64,000 nt of DNA. It comes from Desulfopila aestuarii DSM 18488 (GTDB lineage: Bacteria > Desulfobacterota > Desulfobulbia > Desulfobulbales > Desulfocapsaceae). Made by a program: the position numbers and the translations under genes. The notes beneath the pieces were generated by a model. That model ran no database searches, was not told where the DNA came from, and worked only from the letters and a program-made list of their open reading frames with translations. The stretch is taken from positions 1 through 64,000 of the forward strand of contig NZ_FRFE01000001.1 of NCBI RefSeq assembly GCF_900143695.1. The letters are read 5' to 3'. Shown piece by piece: positions 25,110 to 35,929 of the stretch. Position 1 is the first letter of the stretch; every line of letters starts with the position of its first letter.

Positions 25110-25664
25110 TCAGCGTGGAGGAAATTGGGACAAAACAGAATCGACCATCCTGTAAACAAAGGCGGTGGTATCTTCCGGTGTTGAATGGGTGGTAACCAGC
25201 TGGGTTGCATTTCCCCGCCAGAGAGGAGCACCGGTTCGTGCATCGGTAAAATCGATGACCAGCACACCAACATCATACTGACGGACACCAATATCGGTAC
25301 CGATACCGACCGCACCGTAATTGTAGTATCGACCATACCCTACACCGATTGAGGTTCCAATCGGTTCTGATTCGATCCGGGTCTGGATCGAGTAATCATA
25401 GCTCACGAGAAAATCGGCAGCAGCAGCCTGCAGATATCCACGCCGGGTGAGTGTTCCGTCGATTGCCTGCCGGAAGCGCTCTTGCAGGAGGGGATTGTTG
25501 ATGCGAATGTCACTTGACGCAGGAGATGGAGTGGATTGCCAGCGATAGGAGCGAAAACGGGAGAAATCCAGCCCCGGCCGATAGTCCTGACTGACCTGCA
25601 CCTGGGAACAACCAGCCAGCAAAAGAACAACAGATAACCAACCGAAATACGCCCACCATTTCAT
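25110..25664 (-). CDS. DUF4136-type outer-membrane lipoprotein
   Basis: 184 aa from ATG 25664, which follows GGAGATG and starts a lipoprotein signal (MKWWAYFGWLSVVLLLAGC, lipobox LLAGC). The mature part has the DUF4136 features: D-x-x-x-D-F-S-x-F-x-S-Y-x-W near the start, a tyrosine- and glycine-rich central loop (GVGYGRYYNYG), and a beta-strand VLVIDFTDARTGAPLWRGNA near the end. Function of this family is unknown. A CACGCT-CTTC-AGCGTG hairpin overlaps the stop codon, but the T tract is about 25 bases beyond it. Confidence 0.82.
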   Translation of the reverse strand: MKWWAYFGWLSVVLLLAGCSQVQVSQDYRPGLDFSRFRSYRWQSTPSPASSDIRINNPLLQERFRQAIDGTLTRRGYLQAAAADFLVSYDYSIQTRIESEPIGTSIGVGYGRYYNYGAVGIGTDIGVRQYDVGVLVIDFTDARTGAPLWRGNATQLVTTHSTPEDTTAFVYRMVDSVLSQFPPR

Positions 25665-25790
25665 AGCATCTCCATCTCCCTCAACCTGACAGCAGGAATG
25701 TACTATGGAACCACAAACATTCCCCAATACAGGAAAGGTAGATCTTTTCCCTGCATGCATCAAGAGGTTTCGCCCCCTTTCGCCGTCTTG

Positions 25791-26480
25791 TCACTGATAG
25801 CCCAGCACCGGAATCACATAGAGCAGGACCGCAAAAAAATGAAGAACAGTTCCGGCCAGAACAAAGAGATGCCATATGGCATGATTGAAAGGAATACTTC
25901 TCTTAATATACAAAGGAACGCCAATAGTATAACAGAGGCCGCCGGCCAGCAACAGAATCAAGCCACCGGACGGTACCGCGCTCAACATCGGCTTGATCGC
26001 CACCACAATCACCCAACCCATAGCGACATAAAGGGCTATAATGAGATAACGGAGCCGTGACGTAAGAAAAATCTCAAGCAAAATACCGGCCACGGCCAGC
26101 CCCCAGATTATGCCAAAGAGCGACCAGCCCCAGGGGCCACGCAAACTCACCAGGGTAAACGGCGTATAGGTCCCGGCAATTAACAGAAAGATGGCGCAAT
26201 GATCAATGATGCGCAGCACCGGCCGGGCACTCTGCCAGTGGATAGAGTGGTAGAGGGTCGAAGCGGTGTAGAGCAAGATCATCGTGCCCCCGAAAATGGA
26301 ACAGGCCACAATATGCCAGGCATCTCCGTAGAGGCTGGCAAAGGCGGTCAACACCCCCAGGCCGGCAATAGCAAAAAGCACTCCTATCCCGTGGGTAATG
26401 GCGTTGGCAATCTCTTCACGGAGTGGGTAGCGCGGCTGAGCCGCCTTGGCATTTTTCATCTGATCGTGAGTCGGGCTCAT
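25791..26480 (-). CDS. Haemolysin III / PAQR family membrane protein
   Basis: 229 aa with seven predicted helices. Family signatures are EEIANAITHGIGVLFAIAG at the N-terminus (the Glu and His are metal ligands), YTASTLYHS, DHCAIFLLIAGTYTPF in the middle and HAIWHLFVLAGTVLHF near the end (conserved histidines). Bacterial members include YqfA and hemolysin III; the biochemical role is generally a zinc-dependent hydrolase-like membrane protein of uncertain substrate. The ATG at 26480 lacks a strong ribosome site. Single gene. Confidence 0.88.
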   Translation of the reverse strand: MSPTHDQMKNAKAAQPRYPLREEIANAITHGIGVLFAIAGLGVLTAFASLYGDAWHIVACSIFGGTMILLYTASTLYHSIHWQSARPVLRIIDHCAIFLLIAGTYTPFTLVSLRGPWGWSLFGIIWGLAVAGILLEIFLTSRLRYLIIALYVAMGWVIVVAIKPMLSAVPSGGLILLLAGGLCYTIGVPLYIKRSIPFNHAIWHLFVLAGTVLHFFAVLLYVIPVLGYQ

Positions 26481-26769
26481 TGGGTAAAATGTGTACGATA
26501 TTGGTGACTGAGCTCACCAAACTATAAAATGGTGCGATTTTGCTGTCTGCATGTTAGCCTTTTTCATTATCTCACACCACATGTTTTCCAGGCATCAACG
26601 TAAAGAGTATGAGTTGGTGCAGCTTGCCTTTCCTTCTGGTGACTGACACCAGCATCAGCAGAGTTTCCGGATTCCCACATTTAAATCCGGTACCCTGTGC
26701 TATACTACTGTAAACAGAAATTGCCGTTTGTCAGTTGTTATCAAACGCTACCTACAGAGGAGGACGCGT

Positions 26770-28710
<1,941 letters not shown>

Positions 28711-28786
28711 AAGGAGTAAAGATCCGTTAGCACAGATCAATAGCCCATTACAACCAATACAACCCTGAAATCCAAGGCTGAACGGC

Positions 28787-29302
28787 ATGAAAAATTCAAT
28801 CGAAATTATACAAGCGGATATTACTACACTCGAAGTCGACGCCATCGTTAATGCCGCCAACAACTCCCTGCTCGGCGGGGGCGGTGTCGATGGAGCGATT
28901 CACAAGGCTGCCGGCCCGGAACTGCTTGCCGAGTGCCGAACACTAGGTGGATGTCCAACCGGCTCTGCCAAAATCACCGGTGGTTACCGACTCCCAGCAA
29001 AGTTTGTGATTCATACAGTCGGCCCAATCTGGCGCGGTGGCCACAACAACGAAGAAGAGTTACTGGCCTCCTGTTACCGTAGTTGCTTCGAACTGGCAAG
29101 CAAGAATGCTATCACATCCATTGCCTTTCCGGCGATCAGCTGCGGTGTCTATCGTTTTCCGGTGGAGCGGGCCTGTGAAATCGCTTTTCTTCAGGTGGTG
29201 AGAGCCATTAAAGAAAATAATAATCTGGAAAAGGTCATTTTCGCCTGCTTTAACGAAACGGTTTATAGTGAACTCCATCGCCAGCTGGCGTCTACACCCT
29301 GA
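28787..29302 (+). CDS. Macro-domain ADP-ribose hydrolase (YmdB-like)
   Basis: 171 aa single macro domain. Ligand-binding signatures: [24 protein letters not shown] at residues about 22-45, [25 protein letters not shown], and [13 protein letters not shown] in the second loop. YmdB-type enzymes remove ADP-ribose from proteins or hydrolyse O-acetyl-ADP-ribose. Size and motifs match the MacroD-like class. Position 77 bp after aacS allows co-transcription, which would put O-acetyl-ADP-ribose turnover beside acyl-CoA metabolism. Confidence 0.92.
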   Translation: MKNSIEIIQADITTLEVDAIVNAANNSLLGGGGVDGAIHKAAGPELLAECRTLGGCPTGSAKITGGYRLPAKFVIHTVGPIWRGGHNNEEELLASCYRSCFELASKNAITSIAFPAISCGVYRFPVERACEIAFLQVVRAIKENNNLEKVIFACFNETVYSELHRQLASTP

Positions 29303-29437
29303 TCATCTCTTCAAAAGAATAAAGATGTTGCCGGGAAACGTAAAAACTTGGATTGGCCCACTCTATTTGATAGGCTTAAAGGAGAATCACCGTTTTGCAT
29401 GACATCCTGTTGAACCTATGCCAAAGGAGGAGTGACC

Positions 29438-29881
29438 ATGTTAAATTTTCAAAAAATCATTGTCCCGGTCGATTTAGACAAAAACACCACGAAATTAGTT
29501 GAGTACGCGCTTAATATTGCTAGTAAATTCGAGGCAGAAGTGATCCTTCTCCATACCGTGGAATTCATTGTTATGGGAGAAATGGCGCTCGGCAACCCAA
29601 CCTACGACGACTACAACACCAGCAGAAAAGAAGCGGCTAGGAAGGCGCTGGACAAAATTGTTCAGGAGGCGGCTGACAAGGGACAAAAATGCGCCAGCCG
29701 CGTACTCATGGGTGACACCGTCGATGAAATCCTGGCATGTGCCAAAGAGGAACACTGTGATTTGATCATCATGGGCAGCCATGGCAAACGTGGCCTAGAG
29801 AAGATCCTTCTCGGCAGTGTCGCGGAACGAGTGTTGAAAAATGCCCATTGCCCGGTGCTGATCATGAATCCGTACCGGTGA
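29438..29881 (+). CDS. Universal stress protein (UspA-type, ATP-binding class)
   Basis: 147 aa. ATG 29438 follows AAAGGAGGAG; a GTG two codons earlier overlaps that site and is less likely. UspA fold with KIIVPVDLD at the N-terminus and the ATP-binding signature G-x2-G-x9-G-S in GSHGKRGLEKILLGSVAE near the C-terminus. These dimeric proteins accumulate in stasis and anaerobic stress. Own terminator at 29905-29941. Confidence 0.93.
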   Translation: MLNFQKIIVPVDLDKNTTKLVEYALNIASKFEAEVILLHTVEFIVMGEMALGNPTYDDYNTSRKEAARKALDKIVQEAADKGQKCASRVLMGDTVDEILACAKEEHCDLIIMGSHGKRGLEKILLGSVAERVLKNAHCPVLIMNPYR

Positions 29882-29904
29882 ACTACTGAATATGGCAATG
29901 CATT

Positions 29905-29941
29905 CTGACAGCCTACTTCATATCAAGGCTGTCAGGTTTTC
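29905..29941 (+). terminator. Rho-independent terminator after usp
   Basis: CTGACAGCCT (29905-29914) pairs perfectly with AGGCTGTCAG (29926-29935) around an 11-base loop and is followed by GTTTTC. Confidence 0.85.
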
Positions 29942-30116
29942 TCACCTCAGCTCCCGTTCAACCTTTTCCGCATCCATTTTTCGATCTCTGGGTAACTTTT
30001 CGATTTCAACAGCTGAAATTCGACACGCAACGTAGTATGTTACCGGTTTGTTATTATATGGCCCATGTACTCTTCCTTAAAGACGTCTTCGTTGTTGAAA
30101 AGCTTTAAAAAGAATT

Positions 30117-30971
30117 ATGCGAAAAAAAATTGCCTTTGCTGTATCAAAAAAAAAGTTCAGGTATGGACCGATAGCTACTGCAGTGAAAAATACGGGCCTT
30201 GTCGATCTCATACCCATGAATAAGCAGCACCTCTTTGACAACTATGAACTTGTCATTTTCTTCTACAACAAGCTTCCTATGATTTATAAAAAACATTCAA
30301 CCCCGGTTGTTTGGTGGATGAATGATCTAAGGGAAGCCGAAGAGCTCAAAAACTCGGCAGACGTCAACTTTGATGCAATTTTTCTCTGCCAGACAGAGGC
30401 ATTGCAACAATATTCCGACCTGTTCGGTGTACCATCGTATTACATGCCACAATGTGGAATAGAATCCAGCTGTTTGAAAGGACGAAAGATAGACTGGGAT
30501 GTCGTGTTTCTCGGCTCCACCGAGAACAATGAATATCATCACGATAGAGCCGCTATTCTGGAGGCCTTGTCTCGAAAATTCAAAGTTCACCTTATCAGTG
30601 GTGAAAAAAACACACGAGATCAGGTCTGGCTCTACAATCAAACTCCTTTCAGTTTGAGCATTAGCCTGCCAGTGGCTGGCTATACCTCAAACAGGCTCTA
30701 CAATATCCTCTCTTCCGGTGGCTTTGCCTTGGTGCGACATTATCCTGAGATTGAACAGATGTTTGAAAACCATAAGCACCTTGTTTGGTTTCACGAACCA
30801 GATGAAGCTGCAGAGTTAATGCAGTACTATTCAAACAATACGGATAAGTGTAAAGAAATAAGAGAATCAGGCAGAAGGCTCTATTTTCAGAAACACTCCG
30901 CAAGAGAGAGAATTCTCAATATGTCTGACATTATTTCAGGGATGGAATCCACATTCAGGGGATTTCTTTAG
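30117..30971 (+). CDS. CgeB/YkvP-like glycosyltransferase
   Basis: 284 aa, shorter than the 330-400 residues usual for CgeB-type enzymes. No signal peptide. The C-terminal half carries the GT-B-like nucleotide-sugar site pattern: SLPVAGYTSNRLYNILSSGGFALVRHYPEIEQMF, followed by WFHEPDEAAELMQYY. The middle includes WDVVFLGSTEN, typical of these proteins (start of the second Rossmann domain). Probably adds a sugar to a surface polysaccharide. It opens the glycan cluster, whose base composition is visibly more AT-rich than the flanks. Confidence 0.72.
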   Translation: MRKKIAFAVSKKKFRYGPIATAVKNTGLVDLIPMNKQHLFDNYELVIFFYNKLPMIYKKHSTPVVWWMNDLREAEELKNSADVNFDAIFLCQTEALQQYSDLFGVPSYYMPQCGIESSCLKGRKIDWDVVFLGSTENNEYHHDRAAILEALSRKFKVHLISGEKNTRDQVWLYNQTPFSLSISLPVAGYTSNRLYNILSSGGFALVRHYPEIEQMFENHKHLVWFHEPDEAAELMQYYSNNTDKCKEIRESGRRLYFQKHSARERILNMSDIISGMESTFRGFL

Positions 30972-31011
30972 TCACACAAATTATGCGAGATAAAGGGCTA
31001 CCATCTCTGTA

Positions 31012-32271
31012 ATGCGCTGCAGCCTTGGTTATTTCCACTTCAACCCTGCATCCCATGCTACGACTTACAATATCGAAATGAACCTAGCCAGTACATTACA
31101 AGACCAATTGCATCTATTCCGCCAGCTGAACATTTGGGAGAAATCCACCAACATCCTCATATTTATCTGGTTGATTTCAATACCCGCCAAAAATTCTCTC
31201 TACGAGATAAGCACCGGACTCATCGTGTTAACAGCTATCGTCCATTGTGCAATTGTTGGCAGAAATTCAACTTCTTTCCTGGATTTCCTCTCAAAATATT
31301 CAGATATTGCCCTAGCACTCACAACGATCATAGTCTCGATGATTATTTCGAATTCATTCAGTGAATTGACCAACCATGAGAGTTGGATTGCGATATTGAA
31401 ATTCATCTACCGATATATTTTCATGCTGTTTGCCTGGCTCTACCTTTACGAGCAAAAAATGTTCTCCAAGTACAGAATACTCGTTTACATATTGCTCTCA
31501 TTGAGCTTCTACAGTATCACCGGTATTTTGGAGGGCTTTTACAAGATGGGAAGTGATGAGTTGATCTCAAGCTTTGTATATAACAGAAACCCATTTGGCC
31601 TTGTAATGCTTGCGGGAATCATTACAGCGTCTATTAGTTTGCAATATGATCATGAACACCGCAAGTCTCACAAAAAAAGCTTCATTTTACTGATAACATT
31701 ACTTTGTTCGTTCATACTTGCTCTTCTTTTTTCACAATCAAGGTCTTCATGGATTGCAGCAACAATTTTTCTTTTTATGATGGCAATAAATAATAAGCAT
31801 CTTCTGCTGGTTCATAGAAAAAGCGTCGCTCTTCTCCTGACAACCTCACTCGCAATGATTTTCTTTCATGAGCCTTTAGCAAACAGGTTCATCTCAATAT
31901 TCCAGTTTTCCGATCCCCTCAGGATTACCATCTGGTCCAATGCCGTCAGTCTCATTCAGGAAAAGCCAATAGTTGGCCATGGCATGATCGATTATAGGCA
32001 CATAGGCATTCCAGAATTTGGCGGGACACACAATAGTATTCTCGAAATACTATTGTTCCTTGGTGTAACTGGCCTACTGAGTTTCTCTACTGTTACAGTG
32101 ATCATTACCAAGGAAATAATACATCGTAAACGGTACGAGTTTTTATTTGCAATGCTTTCTTTCTTTCTTATCTCTCAGTTCAACCTTAGCATCTTAGGAA
32201 ACAAAATATTCCTTTCCACTCTGGTAGTTTTTCTTTTCTTCATTTTCTCAATCAGAATTCCTGGTAAATAA
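31012..32271 (+). CDS. O-antigen ligase/polymerase-like membrane protein (Wzy_C family)
   Basis: Up to 419 aa; an internal ATG at 31078 (MNLASTLQDQ) may be the real start because no ribosome site supports the first one. About ten hydrophobic helices and a long periplasmic loop before the last ones. The Wzy_C signature is seen in VSLIQEKPIVGHGMIDYRH and GTHNSILEILLFLGVTG, where the H-N-x-x-L-x motif is characteristic. Enzymes of this family ligate or polymerise O-antigen or related glycans on the periplasmic face. It follows the glycosyltransferase at 40 bp and is convergent with the sugar transferase. Confidence 0.8.
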   Translation: MRCSLGYFHFNPASHATTYNIEMNLASTLQDQLHLFRQLNIWEKSTNILIFIWLISIPAKNSLYEISTGLIVLTAIVHCAIVGRNSTSFLDFLSKYSDIALALTTIIVSMIISNSFSELTNHESWIAILKFIYRYIFMLFAWLYLYEQKMFSKYRILVYILLSLSFYSITGILEGFYKMGSDELISSFVYNRNPFGLVMLAGIITASISLQYDHEHRKSHKKSFILLITLLCSFILALLFSQSRSSWIAATIFLFMMAINNKHLLLVHRKSVALLLTTSLAMIFFHEPLANRFISIFQFSDPLRITIWSNAVSLIQEKPIVGHGMIDYRHIGIPEFGGTHNSILEILLFLGVTGLLSFSTVTVIITKEIIHRKRYEFLFAMLSFFLISQFNLSILGNKIFLSTLVVFLFFIFSIRIPGK

Positions 32272-32301
32272 CGGCCATTCCACTGATTGCCAACCTTTTA
32301 T

Positions 32302-32877
32302 TTAATGAGTTACACCATCTCGCCGTATAACTTTTTTCAAGGTTAACCACAGGATTTGAATATCAAAAAGAAATGAGCGACGGTGAAGATATTCAACGTC
32401 CAATAGTACTTTTTCTGGAATTGGCAGCTCATCGCGGCCGTTAATCTGCGCCCAACCTGTTAAACCAGGAACAAGTTTATCTACCCCTTGTTCTGTTCTC
32501 AATGAAATCAAATCATCTTGATTAAACAATGCCGGACGCGGGCCAACAAAAGTCATGTCACCAATCAAAATTGACCAAAGTTGCGGTAATTCATCCAAGC
32601 TATACTTTCTAATAAAAGAACCAATTGGTGTAAGATGCAATTGAGGATTCCGAAGCAGATGTGTTGCCACCGATGGCGTGCTAATATACATACTTCGAAA
32701 TTTCGGCATTCGAAATATTTTATTATTCTTGCCCACCCGATCCGACCAATAAAGAGCAGGACCTGGCGATGTTACTTTTACTAATACAAACAGCATGAAT
32801 ATTAGTATTGAAAGCAAGGTTGCTGTTATAAAAACTAGGAACAGATCAAATCCTCGTTTCATCTTCTGAAAATCCAC
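32302..32877 (-). CDS. Initiating sugar-phosphate transferase (PglC/WcaJ C-terminal type)
   Basis: 191 aa monotopic phosphoglycosyl transferase. It has a single N-terminal re-entrant helix (residues 10-33) followed by the catalytic core: SPGPALYWSDRVGKNNKIFRMPKFRSMY, the DELPQLWSILIGDMTFVGPRPAL block, and a WAQINGR motif. These enzymes move a sugar phosphate from UDP-sugar to undecaprenyl phosphate, the first step of glycan assembly. The length matches the short PglC form rather than the long WcaJ form. Located 27 bases after the CapD-type gene on the same strand, probably an operon. Confidence 0.92.
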   Translation of the reverse strand: MDFQKMKRGFDLFLVFITATLLSILIFMLFVLVKVTSPGPALYWSDRVGKNNKIFRMPKFRSMYISTPSVATHLLRNPQLHLTPIGSFIRKYSLDELPQLWSILIGDMTFVGPRPALFNQDDLISLRTEQGVDKLVPGLTGWAQINGRDELPIPEKVLLDVEYLHRRSFLFDIQILWLTLKKVIRRDGVTH

Positions 32878-32904
32878 CAGTATTCCTTCCGAACATATTC
32901 AGAT

Positions 32905-34869
32905 TCAGACAACTAATTGTGATGAATCAATATTGGTCGTTATTTTAATAACAGCATCTGCATGTTTATCAGGTTGGTATTCAGGAATAATACGTCGCAA
33001 AGCATCTTTAATTCCCCTTGCATCATATCTCATCGAACAGTCAAACAATTCACTGAGGACATCCTCGCCCACCCTGTTGGCCTGGCCATTGCTTTGTAAT
33101 ACCATTATTTTTTTATGTGCTGTTGGCACAATCCCTTCACCTTCAGTTATCAACTCCTCATAGAGTTTTTCACCTGGCCTCAGCCCTTGATAAATGATTT
33201 TAATATCTACATCCGGCTCATACCCCATCAGTTTGACCAAATCCCGAGCAAGGTTTGCAATTTTAACGGGTTGTCCCATTTTCAAGATAAATATCTCCCC
33301 CCCTGAACCCATTGTCGCTGCTTGCAAGATAAGTTGAGCAGCCTCATCAATTGACATGAAATAACGAGTTACATCCGGATGAGTCACTGTTACTGGACCC
33401 CCTTGTGCAATTTGTTGCCTGAACAACGGGACTACAGAACCAGAGGAACCCAAAACGTTGCCAAACCGAACCGCCATAAACGAAGTTCCCCTCCCCCTCT
33501 TGCTATGCGACAGCATAAGCATCTCTGTAAGCCGCTTGGACGCTCCCATAACATTTGTAGGACGAACTGCCTTATCGGTGGAAACAAGCACAAAACGCTC
33601 AATATTGTGGCGAGCAACTACATCTAGTAAACATTTGGTAGCTTGAATATTATTGGAAACAGCTTCCCATGGATTTAATTCGATCAATGGAACATGCTTA
33701 TACGCTGCAGCATGAAGCACCATTGAAGGCGCATGCTCCTCAAAGAGAGCATCCAACAAAGATTCATTCTGTATTTTAGCAAGCACCGCAATATAATTAT
33801 GAAATCCTATCGTGTGATGAAGCTCCATCTGCAGCTTGTACAGATTTTCTTCTGCCGCATCAAGGAGGATCAACTTGCCAGGTGCATACCGTACTAGCTG
33901 TTTGCAGAGCTCGGAACCGATGCTGCCACCTGCTCCAGTCACCATGATAGTACGCCCGGTTATGAGAGAGCCTATCTTTTCCTGATCGAGGCTCACCACC
34001 GGCCTTCCAAGCAAATCTCTGTAGTCCACTTCGCGAATCGCTGATACGCTCAGTCGTCCCTTGATAATTTCCCCCATACTGGGCAGCACCTTAAAGGGTA
34101 ATGCCGTTTCACGGCAGATATCGACCAGCCGCTTCATCTGCTCCCCCGTTGCAGAGGCTATGGTGATCAAAATCTCCTCAGCACTGACCCGTAATGCACT
34201 CTCCTTCAGGTCAACTGTCTTCCCCAGCACGGGAATACCATGGATTTTCAGCCCCTGTTTCCTATAATCATCATCCACGAGACCGACCACTTCATATGGT
34301 ACACCATGGTTATCACGAACTTCTCGGATGACTTTTTCTGCCGCAGCTCCGGCGCCAACAAGCAACAGTCTTCGAATCTGCCGATTCGTTTTAATTCGAT
34401 ACGGAAGCCATTTGAACATTTCACCATCTTCCAACACATAACGTATAACTCCCCGATGAGCACAAACCAGCAAAAAGCAGAACACGCCATCCATAAAGAA
34501 AACCGATCGGGAAAACCCTTCGAACCGATTCAGATAGAGGACCGACATGATGATAAATCCTGAAGAAACGCAAACAGCTTTAAATATATTCAGTAAATCC
34601 GTTATGCTGGTATAGCGCCACATTCCTCGGTACAAGCCAAAGATATAGAAAACCGGGATTTTTACAGCAACAAAAAAAGGGAAGAGCCCAATTATGCGAT
34701 TGCTCTGAGAAAACAGCTCAAAATCGAAACGTACTGCGTAAGCAAGGACGTGTGAAACCGCAATCAAGACAATATCGGTGAAAAGGACCACCCAAAAAGT
34801 CTTTCTCACCATGAGACCACGGAATATTCTGATATGATCAAAAAATGTATTGAGACGCTGTTTTCTCAT
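32905..34869 (-). CDS. CapD/FlaA1-type UDP-sugar 4,6-dehydratase (membrane form)
   Basis: 654 aa. ATG at 34869 is preferred to an in-frame TTG four codons upstream. Residues about 20-135 form four membrane helices; then a Rossmann-like CoA/NAD-binding domain (LLLVGAGAAAEKVIREV), then an SDR domain with GAGGSIGSELCKQL, STDKAVRPTNVMGASKR (Met replaces the usual Tyr, as in this family) and FGNVLGSSGSVVPLF. WbpM/FlaA1-like enzymes dehydrate UDP-GlcNAc to make amino-deoxy sugars. Together with the sugar transferase it would make the initiating sugar and load it on the lipid carrier. Confidence 0.92.
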   Translation of the reverse strand: MRKQRLNTFFDHIRIFRGLMVRKTFWVVLFTDIVLIAVSHVLAYAVRFDFELFSQSNRIIGLFPFFVAVKIPVFYIFGLYRGMWRYTSITDLLNIFKAVCVSSGFIIMSVLYLNRFEGFSRSVFFMDGVFCFLLVCAHRGVIRYVLEDGEMFKWLPYRIKTNRQIRRLLLVGAGAAAEKVIREVRDNHGVPYEVVGLVDDDYRKQGLKIHGIPVLGKTVDLKESALRVSAEEILITIASATGEQMKRLVDICRETALPFKVLPSMGEIIKGRLSVSAIREVDYRDLLGRPVVSLDQEKIGSLITGRTIMVTGAGGSIGSELCKQLVRYAPGKLILLDAAEENLYKLQMELHHTIGFHNYIAVLAKIQNESLLDALFEEHAPSMVLHAAAYKHVPLIELNPWEAVSNNIQATKCLLDVVARHNIERFVLVSTDKAVRPTNVMGASKRLTEMLMLSHSKRGRGTSFMAVRFGNVLGSSGSVVPLFRQQIAQGGPVTVTHPDVTRYFMSIDEAAQLILQAATMGSGGEIFILKMGQPVKIANLARDLVKLMGYEPDVDIKIIYQGLRPGEKLYEELITEGEGIVPTAHKKIMVLQSNGQANRVGEDVLSELFDCSMRYDARGIKDALRRIIPEYQPDKHADAVIKITTNIDSSQLVV

Positions 34870-35044
34870 TAATCCAGTCAAGACACATACAATAGCGGCA
34901 ATATGCCACTTGATTTATGGAGCTTCTGCTTGCAGAGTCCGAAAAATGCAGCAACCTGCTTAACCTGAAAATTAAGCTAATTGCAAATTAAAAAAACAAT
35001 ACTCCCAGGAATAGCAGTTATTTAAAATTGTTCAAAGATATACT

Positions 35045-35575
35045 TTACTTATTTTGATAAAACCCAGCCAATGGAATACGCCCCCCAGGATCAAGGCCAA
35101 CGCAGCGGCAATATTCATGGTTGAGTTTCACAAAACGTCGGTTAAAGTCATCCATATAAAGCAAATCGTCTTCGCCAAAAGAATAATCATCCGTAAAATT
35201 TAACGGGCAAGCTGACACTTCAATGGTTCCTGCAAATTCATCTACATAACCAAGCGGAAGCCCTTGGGTGCGGCAAATAATCGGGCGAGCTGTATAAACC
35301 TGACAAAGTCCGCCAGACAGCAACACGCATTTTTCAGTATTGCCATGTTTTGGTAACTGGACATCCTTCATCGCCTCGGCCAGAATGGCTGCTTCCAATG
35401 GCAGGACTGAAAAGCACATGCAGCATTCATCGCAACCGGGCCTGCACTGCAGGACATTGGGAAATCGAGTTGTGGCAAGTTCTCTCGCCAGCTCATCAAT
35501 CTCGGCAACGAGTTGACGATACGCCTCACGAATGTGTTGAGCAGGAGCAGGTAATCGTTTGATTGGTGATGTCAT
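35045..35575 (-). CDS. YkgJ family cysteine-cluster protein
   Basis: 176 aa from ATG 35575 (a TTG 14 codons upstream is possible; both ribosome sites are weak). Conserved Cys pattern: CRPGCDECCMCF (a C-x3-C-x2-CC arrangement), then CVLLSGGLCQVYTARPIICRTQGLP and a C-terminal CRCVGLDP. UPF0153/YkgJ proteins are thought to bind zinc or an iron-sulphur cluster; function is unknown. Single gene between the glycan cluster and the large envelope protein. Confidence 0.8.
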   Translation of the reverse strand: MTSPIKRLPAPAQHIREAYRQLVAEIDELARELATTRFPNVLQCRPGCDECCMCFSVLPLEAAILAEAMKDVQLPKHGNTEKCVLLSGGLCQVYTARPIICRTQGLPLGYVDEFAGTIEVSACPLNFTDDYSFGEDDLLYMDDFNRRFVKLNHEYCRCVGLDPGGRIPLAGFYQNK

Positions 35576-35929
35576 AGGTTGGAACTGATGATTCGGTTGT
35601 TTTTTATAGAGATTCAATGAACCGCACTATACTTTATTTCGACGATATGCCCAACAGCTATTGGAAAAGGAATCTCATGGGTTGCAATACACTTCTATTG
35701 TGCGTACAAATAAAAGACACAATCATTCATCGAACTCCTCAGAAGGATAGAATTTTTTTTGCAGAGAAAAAGAGTCTCCGGGCCTGTTTTCCCTTTCCTT
35801 TTTTAGCAATCAGCTTTTATCCAGATATTCTTATCAGGCCCTTGAACACATTGTAATTTAATCCGGCTGCAGGTGGTGCTGCCCCCCAGTCCACCGACGC
35901 TGCCACAAACAACCGAGAACCGACAACAC
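35576..35929. other. Intergenic region before the DUF748 gene
   Basis: No gene seen. A GGGCCTG (35780-35786) and CAGGCCC (35835-35841) pair could form a long-loop hairpin over a T-rich stretch, but it does not look like a standard terminator. The region must hold promoters for both divergent genes. Confidence 0.35.

Noticed and set aside
25102-25117. CACGCT-CTTC-AGCGTG hairpin at the end of the DUF4136 gene as a terminator
   Set aside because: The stem overlaps the stop codon and the T tract is about 25 bases away, so it does not have the form of an intrinsic terminator.
29988-30036. GGTAAC and GTTACC half-sites ahead of the glycosyltransferase gene
   Set aside because: They are in the opposite order and about 45 bases apart, so they do not form the GTTACC-N4-GGTAAC palindrome seen at nap.
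35780-35841. GGGCCTG/CAGGCCC pair before the DUF748 gene
   Set aside because: Seven base pairs across a 48-base loop is weak, and no gene end is close enough for it to be a terminator.
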